Of a DNA stretch of 64,000 nucleotides, positions 10,386 to 20,839 are shown in pieces (position 1 is the stretch's first letter; every line of letters begins with the position of its first letter). The notes under the pieces were generated by a model. That model saw nothing but the letters and a program-made list of their open reading frames with translations, was not told where the DNA came from and did not search any database. The translations under genes were made by a program, and so were the position numbers. The stretch is from Nitzschia sp. pyKryTriq1 (taxonomy: Eukaryota > Bacillariophyta > Bacillariophyceae > Bacillariales > Bacillariaceae). The stretch covers positions 600,501-664,500 of the forward strand of contig OY101126.1 of the NCBI GenBank assembly GCA_956465555.1. Reading direction: 5' to 3'.

Positions 10386-11966
10386 TCATGTGCCTGATGT
10401 ACCAGTACCATTCTCGATCTGCTTGACCGTCTCGGACTCGCCGTTTTCTGGTGCTACAAGTACTTTGGGTGCATGATCATCCTGTTGCCCATCATCAAGT
10501 GGTGGGAGCTTGGAGTCATGGTGTCTATCCGATCCACGCTTTCTCTTTTTCCTGGCAGAGGATGAATCGCGCCCACTTTTCTTCTTCCTTTCAGGTGGGC
10601 TTTCTGGGCTTTTGCTAGGAGAAACATCGCTACGTCGCTTTCGATCACCTTTGCGACGATGATGTTTCTTGCTTTTCTTTGGTGAACTGGAATCGGCTTT
10701 GCCCGACGGACTGTGGCTACGATGCTTTCGACGAGATCTACCTTTTCGTGAATCCTCCTCATCGCTACCGGCCACCCTTTCCTCGTCCTTTCTGCTTTTC
10801 TTTCGATCGCGACTACGGCTCCTCTCGCGACTCCTTGATCGATGATGGCGTCCACGTCTTTCTTTCTCATCGCGTTCTGCCTTGCGTTTGCTTCTCCTAG
10901 TTGACTTTGGCGAAGCAATATTGCCTGCAGGAGACTCCGTGACTCCATCGTCTTCTAGTTTCCGTTCCTTCTCGGTTGATAGATCGTCGCCATGCTTCTC
11001 ATCATCGTGGTGGTGGTGATGATGGTGGTGGTGACGGCTACTGCGCCTTGGTCTCTCTTTTGACTTTGAGCGGCGGTCGCCGGATTTGGATCGAGAAGTG
11101 CTGTGACGCCCGTATCGGCTACTGCGGCGATGACTACGGGAGCGGCTCCTTGAGCCCGAACGTGATTTTCGTCGTCTACCAGGAGAATCGGAGCTTCGGC
11201 GTCTACGTCGTCTGCGGGATGTACTGTCGTCTGTGCTGGGTGATCGCGAACCATTTCTCCGAGACCTTCGTCTCCGACGATACTCTTCATCATCATCACT
11301 TGGAGACTTTCGACGGTATGGTCTTTCGTAGTAGTAGTCTTCGTCGTCATCTCGATTACCGCGCCATTCTCGTGGCGGTGGGCTTCGACTACGCCCTCGA
11401 CTCCGCCGCGGGTCATAGTGATCATCATATCGATAGGGTTCATCGTATCGGCTTGGAGCTGGACCGTATTTGCTGTAAGCAGAGTATCTATCTACGGGAG
11501 GAGGGGGGGAGTAGCTTCCGCCCCGGTAATATGGAGGTCGATCCGAATCGCGTGAAGACTGATTTTTTCGGCCTGGTTGTTGCCTGTTCCGCCCTCCATC
11601 CAAATTTCCACTATTCAGTGTCGATGCGGGGCCTTTTTTCTTTCGATTGTTGCCTCTTCTGTCATCGCCCTCGCCGCCCTTGTTCGCTTTCGATTGAGAA
11701 GCAATGTTGTCGTAGGCTTTCTTGGCAGCTAGCATGCACCCACGGTAAGCCATCGCCGTTAGACCTTGGTCCACCATTTCTCGCTCTTCCTTTGTGAGAG
11801 CGGTAGAGTACCATATCTGAGCATCAGGGGTGGTAGTTATCGACGCCGCGCGGCGTTTCCACGCCGACTGGAAGGTATCCACCAAATTGAGCGACGGGCC
11901 TGTCTGCTGCGCCTGCTGCTGGCCGTTCGGATCATTCTCGTTTTTGTCAGCATCATTGTCCGCCAT
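10386..11966 (-). CDS. SR-type RNA-processing protein with His tract
   Basis: The ATG at 11966 (MADNDADKN) gives 526 residues; a longer frame to 12014 looks less likely. Residues about 30-95 form the only likely folded part (DTFQSAWKRR, then IWYSTALTKEE and MAYRGCMLAAKKAYDNI). Everything after is disordered: Pro/Tyr-rich, then long runs of RS/SR dipeptides, a tract of nine histidines, and Lys/Ser blocks with SPP and SPK sites. RS domains bring proteins to spliceosomes and are phosphorylated by SRPK/CLK kinases; His runs are known to favour nuclear speckles. No RRM is visible, so this is an SR-related rather than a classical SR protein. The C-terminus NGTGTSGT is encoded by a GTAC-type repeat like those between genes. 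RS-codon bias creates long antisense open frames, which I reject. Confidence 0.8.
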   Translation of the reverse strand: MADNDADKNENDPNGQQQAQQTGPSLNLVDTFQSAWKRRAASITTTPDAQIWYSTALTKEEREMVDQGLTAMAYRGCMLAAKKAYDNIASQSKANKGGEGDDRRGNNRKKKGPASTLNSGNLDGGRNRQQPGRKNQSSRDSDRPPYYRGGSYSPPPPVDRYSAYSKYGPAPSRYDEPYRYDDHYDPRRSRGRSRSPPPREWRGNRDDDEDYYYERPYRRKSPSDDDEEYRRRRRSRRNGSRSPSTDDSTSRRRRRRRSSDSPGRRRKSRSGSRSRSRSHRRSSRYGRHSTSRSKSGDRRSKSKERPRRSSRHHHHHHHHHDDEKHGDDLSTEKERKLEDDGVTESPAGNIASPKSTRRSKRKAERDEKERRGRHHRSRSRERSRSRDRKKSRKDEERVAGSDEEDSRKGRSRRKHRSHSPSGKADSSSPKKSKKHHRRKGDRKRRSDVSPSKSPESPPERKKKSGRDSSSARKKRKRGSDRHHDSKLPPLDDGQQDDHAPKVLVAPENGESETVKQIENGTGTSGT

Positions 11967-13013
11967 GACTGTACTGCGGCACTTTCCTTCGTCTCGGAAC
12001 CACCTCGCTATCAAGTTGTCGAAAAAGCCAAGGTTTGTAGTGGGGGGGGGGGGCAGCGTTTGAGCTGTCGCCAGCTACTGGAGAGGAGTTTTTACTCGAG
12101 AAATCAGATTACACGTGTAACTTGTCTGGCACACATAGGAACAGTCTGTCCGTCGAAAATGTCTCCAACTGGCGAGCAAACTCAAAAGGACGGGGCGCAG
12201 GAAATGGCAAAAAGTCGGAACCAAAATTGGATCGACTCCTTTCAATGATGTCTCAAAGATAACGATGGTGAATTGAAAAAGGAGTGGTTTCAGCTTGCAC
12301 CTTTGGCTCTCAGCTTTGTTGCCTCACGTTGCCTAAGATCGGCATTCAGTGGCGACGACAAAAGGATGGTCATCGATGCGACGAGACCCCGCGATCGCCG
12401 CACACGCGGCGGCGGCGACGAGCTCGAGCGGAGGCGAGTGAGTGGTATTTCATATTGTTTTCTCTATCCCGACGACGGACAGATCACAGTTTTTAAAAAA
12501 AGTGTGGCCACGGAATATTTTATTCAGATCGGACGAGTCGTCAGCGTCATCGCTCGGCGGGCCGCTCCTCGCTCAAGTCGTCAGTCGTCAGTCGTCCGTC
12601 GCCAGTAGTCGTCGACTATGAAAACCACTCGACACAGTCCCAGTTTTACTGTAGCACGTTGAACACTGGACTTCAGTACTGCTTGCTTGTATAAAGTTAC
12701 AAGCTCTAGCATTCGAATAAAGCTACAACCTCTAGCATTCAAAGATCTGACACTTCTTGCCGTCGCCTTCCTGTGAAGTAGTCTCCACAAAACAATGATA
12801 TAGATGAGTGAGCACCGCACGTGTGACAGTAGCAGGATATCAGTAGTAATACTAGAGCCCTACAGTAATTCAAATGAGTGTAGTATAATACAAATAAATG
12901 TTACTACAACCTTTTCTGGACAAGCTTAGTCTGCTCCAAACAGACGAGCGAGCTTCTCTTCGAGCTTGGCAGTAGAAGGCCGACGATTATTCTATAAATG
13001 TACTTTGGTGTGC
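11967..13013. other. intergenic, 1 kb
   Basis: No gene seen. It contains the 5' flank of the SR-type gene and the 3' flank of the U2AF-like gene. Around 12690-12745 there is a short imperfect direct repeat with the shared core CTCTAGCATTC. Overlapping short open frames lack protein-like composition. Confidence 0.4.
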
Positions 13014-15011
13014 TTAGTCAATCATGGCTGCATCCAATTTGTCCTTGAGACCCACCGATTCAACGGCTTTGGCAAAGTCAGAGACGGCGTTCTCACCTAC
13101 GAGCTTTGTGACTTCCATGGGAAACGCACGGCCTGACCTTTCAGAGATTTTGCCAGCGTTGGTATACTTCCTCTTTTGTCTCTCCATGTTGTCCATGAAG
13201 ATGTCACAGTTGAACTCCAAACCTTCGATTACGATAAATCCAGGCTGTCCAATCCTGATGAATCCACCAAGATTGTACTTACCGGCCATACCTTGAACAT
13301 CGGTAGCGTCTTGATCGCTCATGTCGGGGCAATGAATCAACAAGCGGCAGAGACGCACGCCGCCACGGTCGCGGCTGCGGGATGCCGCGGACGCTGCACT
13401 CCCTGGAGTGGCACCAGCGGTCCAATCGATAGTGGTCTTGGGAGTCTTGTTGAGGAATTCCTTGAGCGAGTCCAACTTTGGCTCGTCCTCATCCATGTCT
13501 TCGTCCATCGCTCCAGTGCTGGCCTTTGGAGTTTCCAGAATCGGAGCTCCCGATGATCCACTTCCATCGTTGGTCTGCATCTCGGCACGCAGACTGGCGA
13601 AATCAATCCCTGTAGAAGTTGATGCTGCCCGAGCACTATCCGCCATGGCTTCCTCGTCGGGTTCCAACTTTAGCACGAACCCACTGGTCTTGCTGAGCTC
13701 CATTTCCAAACTCTTCCGAGCTTTGCGCTCATTCTGCAATTTCTCGGTTGCTTTAACAAGCGATTCCGTGACTCCGCGCAACATTCCTTGCGTTTCTTCA
13801 TGTTTGCGGCGAAGTTCGTTTGCTTCGACAAGAGAATCCATATCCATATCAACGGGTCTCTTGCTACTGCCAGCCTGTTCCTTGACTTTGGCGAGCTCAT
13901 GCTTCCTCTCAGTCAATTCATTCTTTCCTTCGGCCCACTTCTTGTTCAACGACACAAGTTGTTCTTTTCGAGCTTCTGACTTCTTGTTTGCTTCGTCTAG
14001 TTGCGTTCGGGTGATTTCTAGCGCTCGTCTAACTTGACCCAGTTCCGCCTTGAGTACTGCGATGTTGTCTCCTTCCACTGGCTCCGCCGTGGGCGTTGCA
14101 CTGATAACAGCAGGATGGAGAATCTGTCCAAGTTGGAATTCCTCTGGTTTCAAGTTGAAACGAGCCAAGATATGCTCCCAGTTGGAGTGCGACTCCAAAG
14201 CACCCTGCCACTTTGACGGGCGGGTGATTTGCAGGTTTGATCCCATGAATGGAATATTATTCAGATTCAATGCGTTGGTAGCCTCGCGGGGGGTACGCAA
14301 CTCGATGAAAGCATACTTTCCAAAGAGTTCACAAAGAGTGATAGGATTTCCTTCCATAATATTAAGACCGACTTGCTCCATCGCTGCTCCGAGAAAGTCC
14401 TTCAACATCTGATCAGTCATGTCCGGTGTGGTGTTTCCAACAAACAGCTCTCGCTTGACCTTCTCCTTTTCGCCGTCCAGAACATTCTCGACGGTCAAGC
14501 CTTCGCCCATCATCTCCTGCCATGTCTTTGCAACCACAAATGCACCAGCATACTTCTTAGGCCTTCCGACCTTGAGTCTTGCATTCAAGAACAAGATTCC
14601 GTTAAGATTCAAACACTTGTTTGCCAAATCGGCATTTACCATCTCCACAAACGCAAAGTTGCCTGTGTTGATTTGGCAACTCATACAGGGCGTGTCGTTC
14701 CGGGGGCACAAGTTGGCATGGCGCATGGCTCCATTCAGAAAGTTCAACAAGAAGCGTTCGTCAATGTTGGAGGGGATGTTTCCCACAAACAACTCGCGTT
14801 CGGGTGGTACATCGGTCAACGTCTTTTGCTTTTGTTTCTTGCCGCGCTCCCAGCGGGGAGGAGACCGCGAGCGACGACGGCTTCCGCGGTCGTCTCGAAA
14901 ATCGCGTCCCTCGTCTCGGCCTCGGTCATCCGGAAGAGACTTGCGCTTGCGCTCAAAATGGTTGCGAGCCCGATGAAAGTTGCTTTCCCGACTGTTCCGA
15001 TCACGATCCAT
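13014..15011 (-). CDS. U2AF-like protein: two RRMs, coiled coil, DUF1115-like C-terminus
   Basis: The ATG at 15011 (MDRDRN) gives 665 residues. The N-terminus is Arg/Asp/Ser-rich (RS-like, to residue 65). RRM 1 (about 72-155) has LFVGNIPSNIDE and FAFVEM and ends LKVGRPKKY; RRM 2 (about 190-270) has LFVGNTTPDMTD and YAFIEL and ends LQITRPSKW. Both resemble the first RRM of U2AF65, which reads the polypyrimidine tract of introns. A long coiled coil (about 320-450) follows. The last 110 residues contain LGGFIRIGQPGFIVIEG, similar to the GKPGVVCVEG core of DUF1115/RWDD2 proteins. The U2AF65 C-terminal UHM is not seen. It is probably a spliceosome or mRNA-processing factor, but not a simple U2AF65. 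Confidence 0.8.
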   Translation of the reverse strand: MDRDRNSRESNFHRARNHFERKRKSLPDDRGRDEGRDFRDDRGSRRRSRSPPRWERGKKQKQKTLTDVPPERELFVGNIPSNIDERFLLNFLNGAMRHANLCPRNDTPCMSCQINTGNFAFVEMVNADLANKCLNLNGILFLNARLKVGRPKKYAGAFVVAKTWQEMMGEGLTVENVLDGEKEKVKRELFVGNTTPDMTDQMLKDFLGAAMEQVGLNIMEGNPITLCELFGKYAFIELRTPREATNALNLNNIPFMGSNLQITRPSKWQGALESHSNWEHILARFNLKPEEFQLGQILHPAVISATPTAEPVEGDNIAVLKAELGQVRRALEITRTQLDEANKKSEARKEQLVSLNKKWAEGKNELTERKHELAKVKEQAGSSKRPVDMDMDSLVEANELRRKHEETQGMLRGVTESLVKATEKLQNERKARKSLEMELSKTSGFVLKLEPDEEAMADSARAASTSTGIDFASLRAEMQTNDGSGSSGAPILETPKASTGAMDEDMDEDEPKLDSLKEFLNKTPKTTIDWTAGATPGSAASAASRSRDRGGVRLCRLLIHCPDMSDQDATDVQGMAGKYNLGGFIRIGQPGFIVIEGLEFNCDIFMDNMERQKRKYTNAGKISERSGRAFPMEVTKLVGENAVSDFAKAVESVGLKDKLDAAMID

Positions 15012-15720
15012 CGTCACCTAAAAACCGCAACGAGCTGTGCACAAAATCAACTCAACTCAAATCTACTAGTCGCAGAAACAGGGAAGCAGGGATACTCACG
15101 AAATGATCCCCAGCTCTTGCAAGCAATGCAGACTCTCCACGATCGAGAATCCCTGTTGCGAAAGGTTGCTTTCAAACAAGTACCCGGTGCTGGTACCTTG
15201 CAAAGATTGTGTGGTCGATCGGTGGTGCAACAGCCAGGGTCGTACTGTACCGGTAGACAAAAGAAGCTGACGACGCAGAAAGGACCTGCTTGCATGCAGC
15301 ATTTTCATTTTCGACGTGGACGTGGTGCATAATATCTCACTATCATCTGCGGTCTGTGGTGTGGAGCTCGGCTGGCGTGCTTCGTTACTCCGAGGGGTAT
15401 CCGTTCCGCGTAGACCAAACTTAGGGTTTCTACGTACAGAAGCGAAGCGGAAGCCAGCCCAGCAAGCAAGGGCGGCATGGCCGACTCGCTTATTGGGTCA
15501 CGAATGACCGCAGTTTACGCGTGCTTGGGATTTTTGGATTTTGGATCGCCTTATTATTTCTTTCTTCGGCAGCAATAGGGACCCTACCGCAGTACCGGTA
15601 CGGTACGATTGTGCTCGAACATGTGTTGTGTGTTGTGTATGTAGGGCTTTTGTCATCTCTTACACCAATCTGTGCGATTTACATTCTTCTCGCTTCGATC
15701 CATCGAGATAGTTCATCACC
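15012..15720. other. divergent intergenic region
   Basis: This 709-nt stretch separates two genes transcribed away from each other (U2AF-like leftward, J-domain protein rightward), so both promoters must lie in it. A GTACCGGTAC core is at 15594-15605. No gene and no clear TATA element seen. Confidence 0.4.
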
Positions 15721-16989
15721 ATGCGTCAATGGTTACGACTCGCCACCATCTTCGTGTTGTGGCTGGTCTGCATTTGTTTGGCCGAAGAAGATCTCTACCA
15801 GATCCTGGGAGTGTCGCGAACCGCTACTGTCAAAGAAATCAAACAGGCCTATCGTAGGAAGGCTCTGGATACACATCCAGACAAGAACAAGGGGCGCGAA
15901 GAAGAAGCGTCGAAAGATTTTCAAAAGGTCGTCCACGCGTTCGAAATTCTAAGCGATCAGACTTCACGGCAGAGGTATGATCGAACAGGAAGTACCAGCC
16001 AGCAGCAACAATTCAACAACAATGGAAATAGTGGAAATTATGGGGGTTTTTCATGGAGTTTTACATGGAGCAGTGGTGGCGGTGGTGGTAATCGTTACCA
16101 TCAATACTCGAGACCGAAGCCCAAACTGAAAGACAAGTTCCAAGTCAAAGAGGCTCAGAGTCGTATTTTACACATTGTTTCGCTGGAACAGCTGGAGACT
16201 GTGATTGTGGACGAAGATACGAATACACTGGAACGTAATCTACTTATGGTCTTTTACACTCCAAAACTTGAGGAGCATTTGATGGATGAAATGGTCTACC
16301 CCTACCCTTTTGCTGCCATGTCCGATCAGGGTATTTGGTGGGAAGACCTCCTGCAAACGACTTCTGTCCGCTTCCACCGCTCCAATGCATTGACCCAATT
16401 TTTCAATATTCCAAATGGTGACGAGTTAGAAAAGCCCATCTTCATTTTTGGCAAGCGAGGTCAGACTTTTGACAGTGCTACTGATCATTGGGCTCATTTG
16501 GAAACAAATTCAAGAACAGAATTCGAGTCATGGATGTGGGAGCAAATCAAGATCACCGTTACCTTCATCAACCGCCATGACCATCCCGTCGACATATTTT
16601 GGATTCATGGAAGACGAGCGAACTCGAAGATTATATTACAACCAGGAGAAGAGTCAATTCACTACACAAGACTCTCCCATGAGTGGTGGGTCCGTGATGC
16701 GCGCACAGATACGCATCGAGACTCTCCTGGGGGTTGGAAACTCACTGACAACAACTGCCTTAAGACATGGAAGATTACAAGTGATGAGCCTGAACAGCTG
16801 CTGGTTATTCCTCTGCGAAAATGCTACGATTTATCTGGCCATTGTTCTTTCTGGGAGCAGCACCGAGAATGTACCAAGAACCCTCCATTCATGAAGGAAC
16901 AATGCGCCAAGACATGCAAGTTTTGTAACACTGCTGATGATCCACCGGAAGAAGAAACCGCCGAGCCAGGAGATCACGATGAGCTCTAA
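15721..16989 (+). CDS. ER-lumenal J-domain protein with TRX-like, VHL-like and ShKT domains, HDEL
   Basis: An uninterrupted frame of 422 residues. Residues 1-21 are a signal peptide. The J domain (23-89) has the HPD triad at 52-54 that stimulates Hsp70/BiP. A Gln/Gly/Ser-rich linker leads to a thioredoxin-like stretch (about 140-275): LLMVFYTP stands where active thioredoxins have VFYAPWCGHC, so the redox cysteines are missing. Residues about 277-365 resemble the pVHL beta domain, with FINRHDHPVDIFW, LQPGE and H320-x-W322-x-x-R325-D326. Residues 368-402 hold six cysteines in ShKT spacing. The protein ends GDHDEL, an ER-retrieval signal. The role is presumably a BiP co-chaperone that selects clients. 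J, ShKT and HDEL are firm; TRX-like and VHL-like are judged by eye. Confidence 0.88.
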   Translation: MRQWLRLATIFVLWLVCICLAEEDLYQILGVSRTATVKEIKQAYRRKALDTHPDKNKGREEEASKDFQKVVHAFEILSDQTSRQRYDRTGSTSQQQQFNNNGNSGNYGGFSWSFTWSSGGGGGNRYHQYSRPKPKLKDKFQVKEAQSRILHIVSLEQLETVIVDEDTNTLERNLLMVFYTPKLEEHLMDEMVYPYPFAAMSDQGIWWEDLLQTTSVRFHRSNALTQFFNIPNGDELEKPIFIFGKRGQTFDSATDHWAHLETNSRTEFESWMWEQIKITVTFINRHDHPVDIFWIHGRRANSKIILQPGEESIHYTRLSHEWWVRDARTDTHRDSPGGWKLTDNNCLKTWKITSDEPEQLLVIPLRKCYDLSGHCSFWEQHRECTKNPPFMKEQCAKTCKFCNTADDPPEEETAEPGDHDEL

Positions 16990-17195
16990 TTCCTGTTCTG
17001 ATTCGTGAGTGCTAGCTAGAAGGCTCTGGGGATGTATAGAATGAAGTGACTATTGCGGCTAGCGATGCGCAGATCTCAAATGCCTATTCTGGCGGCGATG
17101 CATGCTGCATTGTTCCATCGCGTTCCAAAAGCGCACATTGCTGCCAGAATTTATGGTTTGCACCGAATTCAGCGTGTTTACACTTGGTTGTGATT

Positions 17196-17223
17196 TGATT
17201 AGATTAGATTAGATTAGATTAGA
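17196..17223. repeat. (GATTA)n microsatellite
   Basis: Five to six tandem GATTA units in the space downstream of the J-domain gene. Nothing else is seen between 16990 and 17289. Confidence 0.85.
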
Positions 17224-17289
17224 AGGATATTTACAGTCCAGCAATGGAAAAGAAAGCTAGGAGATGATTTCATGTCGCAAATCATCGTT

Positions 17290-17673
17290 CTACTTCTCAA
17301 TTTGTAAGACAAAGAACCGTTCCACGAGATCGCCGCTGTCCGCGACGGTTGTTTCATTAGCATCGGAGTGGCATACTTCTTCTCTGGCAGAATGAAAGCT
17401 CATGGCATACCGCCTCTGCCTCTTACTTTGGTGATTTGTAGGAACGGAAGTGTCCATCAGAGCTCCTTTTTCCATGCAGGGATGCGATTTGCTTCCATTC
17501 TCAGAGTCTTGAATACCGAAGGGGGCTGGAAGCTTGATCATAAACTTCTCAGCGAGTGACGTATGCCGAGTAAAAGATGACGGTGATTCTGGTGCTCGTC
17601 CATTGTTGTAGTCGAGCTGCTCTCCATGAAAAGAGATTCTTGATGTTTGAGGTCGTTCACGCTTGATGCCCAT
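17290..17673 (-). CDS. small hypothetical protein
   Basis: The ATG at 17673 starts MGIKRERPQTSR and gives 127 residues; the frame is also open upstream to 17781. The composition is protein-like (KFMIKLPAPFGI, then a Ser/Lys/Arg-rich part and an acidic end). No family, signal peptide or membrane segment recognised. It could be the last exon of a longer gene. The following 960 nt to 18635 show no gene, only a few GTACCGGTAC-type cores (17800-17816). Confidence 0.35.
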   Translation of the reverse strand: MGIKRERPQTSRISFHGEQLDYNNGRAPESPSSFTRHTSLAEKFMIKLPAPFGIQDSENGSKSHPCMEKGALMDTSVPTNHQSKRQRRYAMSFHSAREEVCHSDANETTVADSGDLVERFFVLQIEK

Positions 17674-18635
17674 CTTTGAGATAAAGTGTGACGAGAGAAA
17701 ACATAGGTTTGGGTTTATGGCTGTTTTTATGGAGGATTTGAGGTTTTGTCGCTTCGCTCCGTTTGTGGTCGTGATCATCAAGGACCAAACCTACTAATAC
17801 TACCGGTACCGGTACTGATGTAACCAACGGTGCGTAAATTGGTTAAACAAGAAGATACCACAAGTGCTGATGAGTGGTTTTGCCGATAACATACAACAAA
17901 TATGCCACATACCGGTATATGCCTTCAACATCCAGAATAGGCCCATGAGGAAATCGCTTTGAAAGGGGCTCTTAGTTCTACCGGTATTTCCAATCGGCGG
18001 TATACATTATTCTCGATGACGCAAGAAAAACAGGGAAGAAGGGAACTTCACTTCTCCATTTGTTCAGTAATAGAAAACGAGCAAAGGAAAGAAAAGCAAA
18101 CTGGGGATTGGAGATCGATGCTTCGCCATCGCATCGGCCTCTTCCACCAAAGTGGTAACTACTCGTACTGTAGTACTACCAGCGGTAGTGGAAGTCCATA
18201 CTGACCCAAATTGTGCATCATAACGTAACTGAAGTGGTTGAAGGAAGCAGCGAACCGAACCCACCAAATTTTGCGATGATTCAAGGACGGCGATCCTGTG
18301 CGCACCATCTCTCCCTCAATCCTCTCGCTCATTTCAGTTGGTCGACGAAACCGATGCATTCGTCATGACGGGAGGAGGAAAAGCTGTCGTCAGTTATGTC
18401 TGAGCGAGCAAAGCGAAACAAGCAAAGAATAAGCGTAAAAGATGTCCAGTGATGGATTATGAACCTCTCAGCCTACTGAGGCAGCATCGCCAACATTGCT
18501 CTAGTAGATGGACTGGGATCGTCAATGACGCTAGATGAATCCCCAACAACACTTCTATCAAGATGATCCATGAGAATATTAAGGGTGCAAACTTTTCGTA
18601 CCTAAACCGATTGATTGCTTTACAGTGTTTGATGT

Positions 18636-19614
18636 TCAACCTAGAACAGGCTGAAATGATTTTTTAAAAGCTTCGTACGCACCAAAAAAGACAAAGCCTC
18701 CAATCGATATCCACATGACACGGGGCTGTATTCCACTAAGGAGGGTGGACGCGCCCTCGGTCTGCAAAATGCGGCGCACAACATCTGGTGCACTTGTGTA
18801 CAATTTACCGTCTTTGTCAGCACCTAACATAAGTCTCGTCTTTACGACATCCAAAGGTGTCGTAAGGCCTGCCGCGAATCCACCAGATGCGCTTCCACAG
18901 GCGGCAGCTTGGATTGGATTCACAGGGGAACCTTGTTTCTCGCTCCACCAAACTTTGGCTCCCTCGTACAGGGGAAATTGAATCATCGCAAAGGGAATTT
19001 CTCGCATTAACGTCATACCATAACCTCTATATAGACCTCCCGTGAACTGTGAAAGTGCCGACCCATGTGTCTCTTGCAGGACTAATCGAAATGTTTTCGT
19101 CAACGTGGCAGTTTCTGTGGTTTGCATTTTAGCTTTGACTACCTCGGTAGGAACTCGTACAAGACACGCCATGGCTTCTCCCATTGAGGCTGCAAGCATG
19201 TGTGATATTGCCGGTCGATCCTCTAATCCAACAGATTCTTGCCATTTGAAAACAATTGGCTTCATAGTCTGTGAAAGTCGAACGGCAACACGGAAAAGTC
19301 AGGCCACGGAAACCATCATTTCTTCATTCCACCCACCACCACTTGCACTACGGCAGATATGTTTCATCACACATACACACCTCATAGGTACTGAAAAAGA
19401 GAGCTGCTCCCGGTGCCGAGCCAGCGGCCGCCGCACCTAAACCATTGTAAACCCCACGGAATCCCCCCGCCTTGAGAAAGCCGTGCGGTGACTGCAGCCT
19501 GGTCTTGAGTGTGTCGATAGGGAAAAGTGCCACATCTACGCTCGTCCCAGCGCAGCCACCTGCCACTAGAGCCGTGACAAAGGAAGGTTCCGTATTTTTG
19601 CTGGTAGCTGTCAT
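18636..19614 (-). CDS. mitochondrial carrier, S-adenosylmethionine carrier type (2 exons)
   Basis: Exons 19381-19614 and 18636-19268 (minus strand) join in phase across a 112-nt GT-AG intron to give 288 residues. Three carrier repeats are visible, each with the P-x-D/E-x-x-K/R signature: [16 protein letters not shown] and PLDVVKTR. Six membrane helices are expected. The order and wording of motifs ([49 protein letters not shown]) match the SAM carrier family (Pet8p/SLC25A26), which exchanges cytosolic SAM for S-adenosylhomocysteine in mitochondria; plant homologues also serve plastids. No N-terminal leader is seen, as usual for this family. Confidence 0.9.
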
Positions 19615-20197
19615 GATTTTCGCGAACTATTGTCTGGTCGTCAACAAGGTAAATACATACAGAAGGTCCCCATCAGAGCATTCCCCATGGTCGTTGGTCG
19701 TTGGCTTTTGTTTCGCTTCTTGTTTCATGTTGTGTGGTGATGGCAAAACAGAGGATGGCAAATCTCGGCGCTCGTCATCACGACGACCGACGACACCAGA
19801 CGATATTGAATCTTCAATCTTGACGGGCGCACAAGTGCGATATTTTTCGCCATAGTTATCCCCTTGTTTCCTCGCCTGCCCGTCTTCCCTTCACATCATG
19901 ATTTGGCACGACCTTTTTGCTTCCACTAATTTTGAAGTCTATGAAGTACTCTTACATACTGTTGTACCTTTACCAGGTACGAGTACTGCATTTTCCACGA
20001 CACACAACGGCGGGTCTCCCCTCTCTTGGTGTCCTCTCTGGTACCGGTACGCGGAGACCCGATGATGTTATTGTTGTCAGGGAGGGAAACTCACAATTTC
20101 TCACGCAAGAATAAACAAATCCTTTCGTATCGGATTGAACTTCACCTTTTGGATCGTACTACTGACTGTCTGTACAGTCGTTTCATTCAACTCCGAA

Positions 20198-20839
20198 ATG
20201 GCAGGCCCGCATCGTCGAATTTGGACGAGAATGAAAGATTCTCTGTTACGAAATCAACAGCAGACACCCTCAGCATCGCCCCCCAATGCGGATAACGCCA
20301 AACAACTCTGCGAGTTGTCTTCCATTTATACCATCGTATCAAGCGACTCTAAAAAAGAGTGTAGAGAAAAGCTCAAATTGAGCTTTGAGCGCAATCGCGT
20401 CACTGTGAGGGTCACTGAAATGGACTTAATCGCAGGGGTTGACGACAGCGAACAACAAGACCCACTGCACAGGGGGCAGTTAATTCTTCCACGTTCGGAG
20501 AAGCGGTACGGCTCTTCTACAGTCCCCAACTGTTGCGTGGTGTGTTTAGAGTCGTATATACCCGGTGATTTGGTGGTGTGGTCTTGCAATTCAGACTGTC
20601 AGCATGCCATGCATCAATCTTGTGTCCTCAAGTATCTGGTCCACATCCAGAAAAAGGCGGGGATGACTCCCTGCTGCGTCTGCCGCTGCAATTTCACGGA
20701 TCTGGAAGTTCAACGGGGGGAACGCCATATACGCCGACGAGGCCGGGGAGGGAGGCGAACGGTCCGGACCCAGCACAATTTCGATGCCTTGGCGTTGCCC
20801 TCGTGGTGGACCTCTTCATCGGCACGGCGGCATCGATGA
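20198..20839 (+). CDS. RING-type zinc-finger protein, putative E3 ubiquitin ligase
   Basis: The ATG at 20198 (MAGPHRR) gives 213 residues; the frame also runs further 5' without an ATG. The RING-like module spans about residues 110-165: CVVCLESYIPGD, then WSCNSDCQHAMHQSC, then PCCVCRCNF. This gives C-x2-C, a C/H-x2-H/C centre and a closing C-x2-C pair, close to RING-H2/RING-CH. RING domains recruit ubiquitin-conjugating enzymes. The C-terminus is Arg-rich. No transmembrane segment is clear within the ATG-started protein. Confidence 0.7.
   Translation: MAGPHRRIWTRMKDSLLRNQQQTPSASPPNADNAKQLCELSSIYTIVSSDSKKECREKLKLSFERNRVTVRVTEMDLIAGVDDSEQQDPLHRGQLILPRSEKRYGSSTVPNCCVVCLESYIPGDLVVWSCNSDCQHAMHQSCVLKYLVHIQKKAGMTPCCVCRCNFTDLEVQRGERHIRRRGRGGRRTVRTQHNFDALALPSWWTSSSARRHR

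Noticed and set aside
10976-11797. Plus-strand frame of 273 codons inside the SR-type gene
   Set aside because: RS-rich codons read backwards give long open frames; no protein-like features.
14373-15332. Plus-strand frame of 319 codons over the U2AF-like gene
   Set aside because: Antisense to clearly coding RRMs; no domain.
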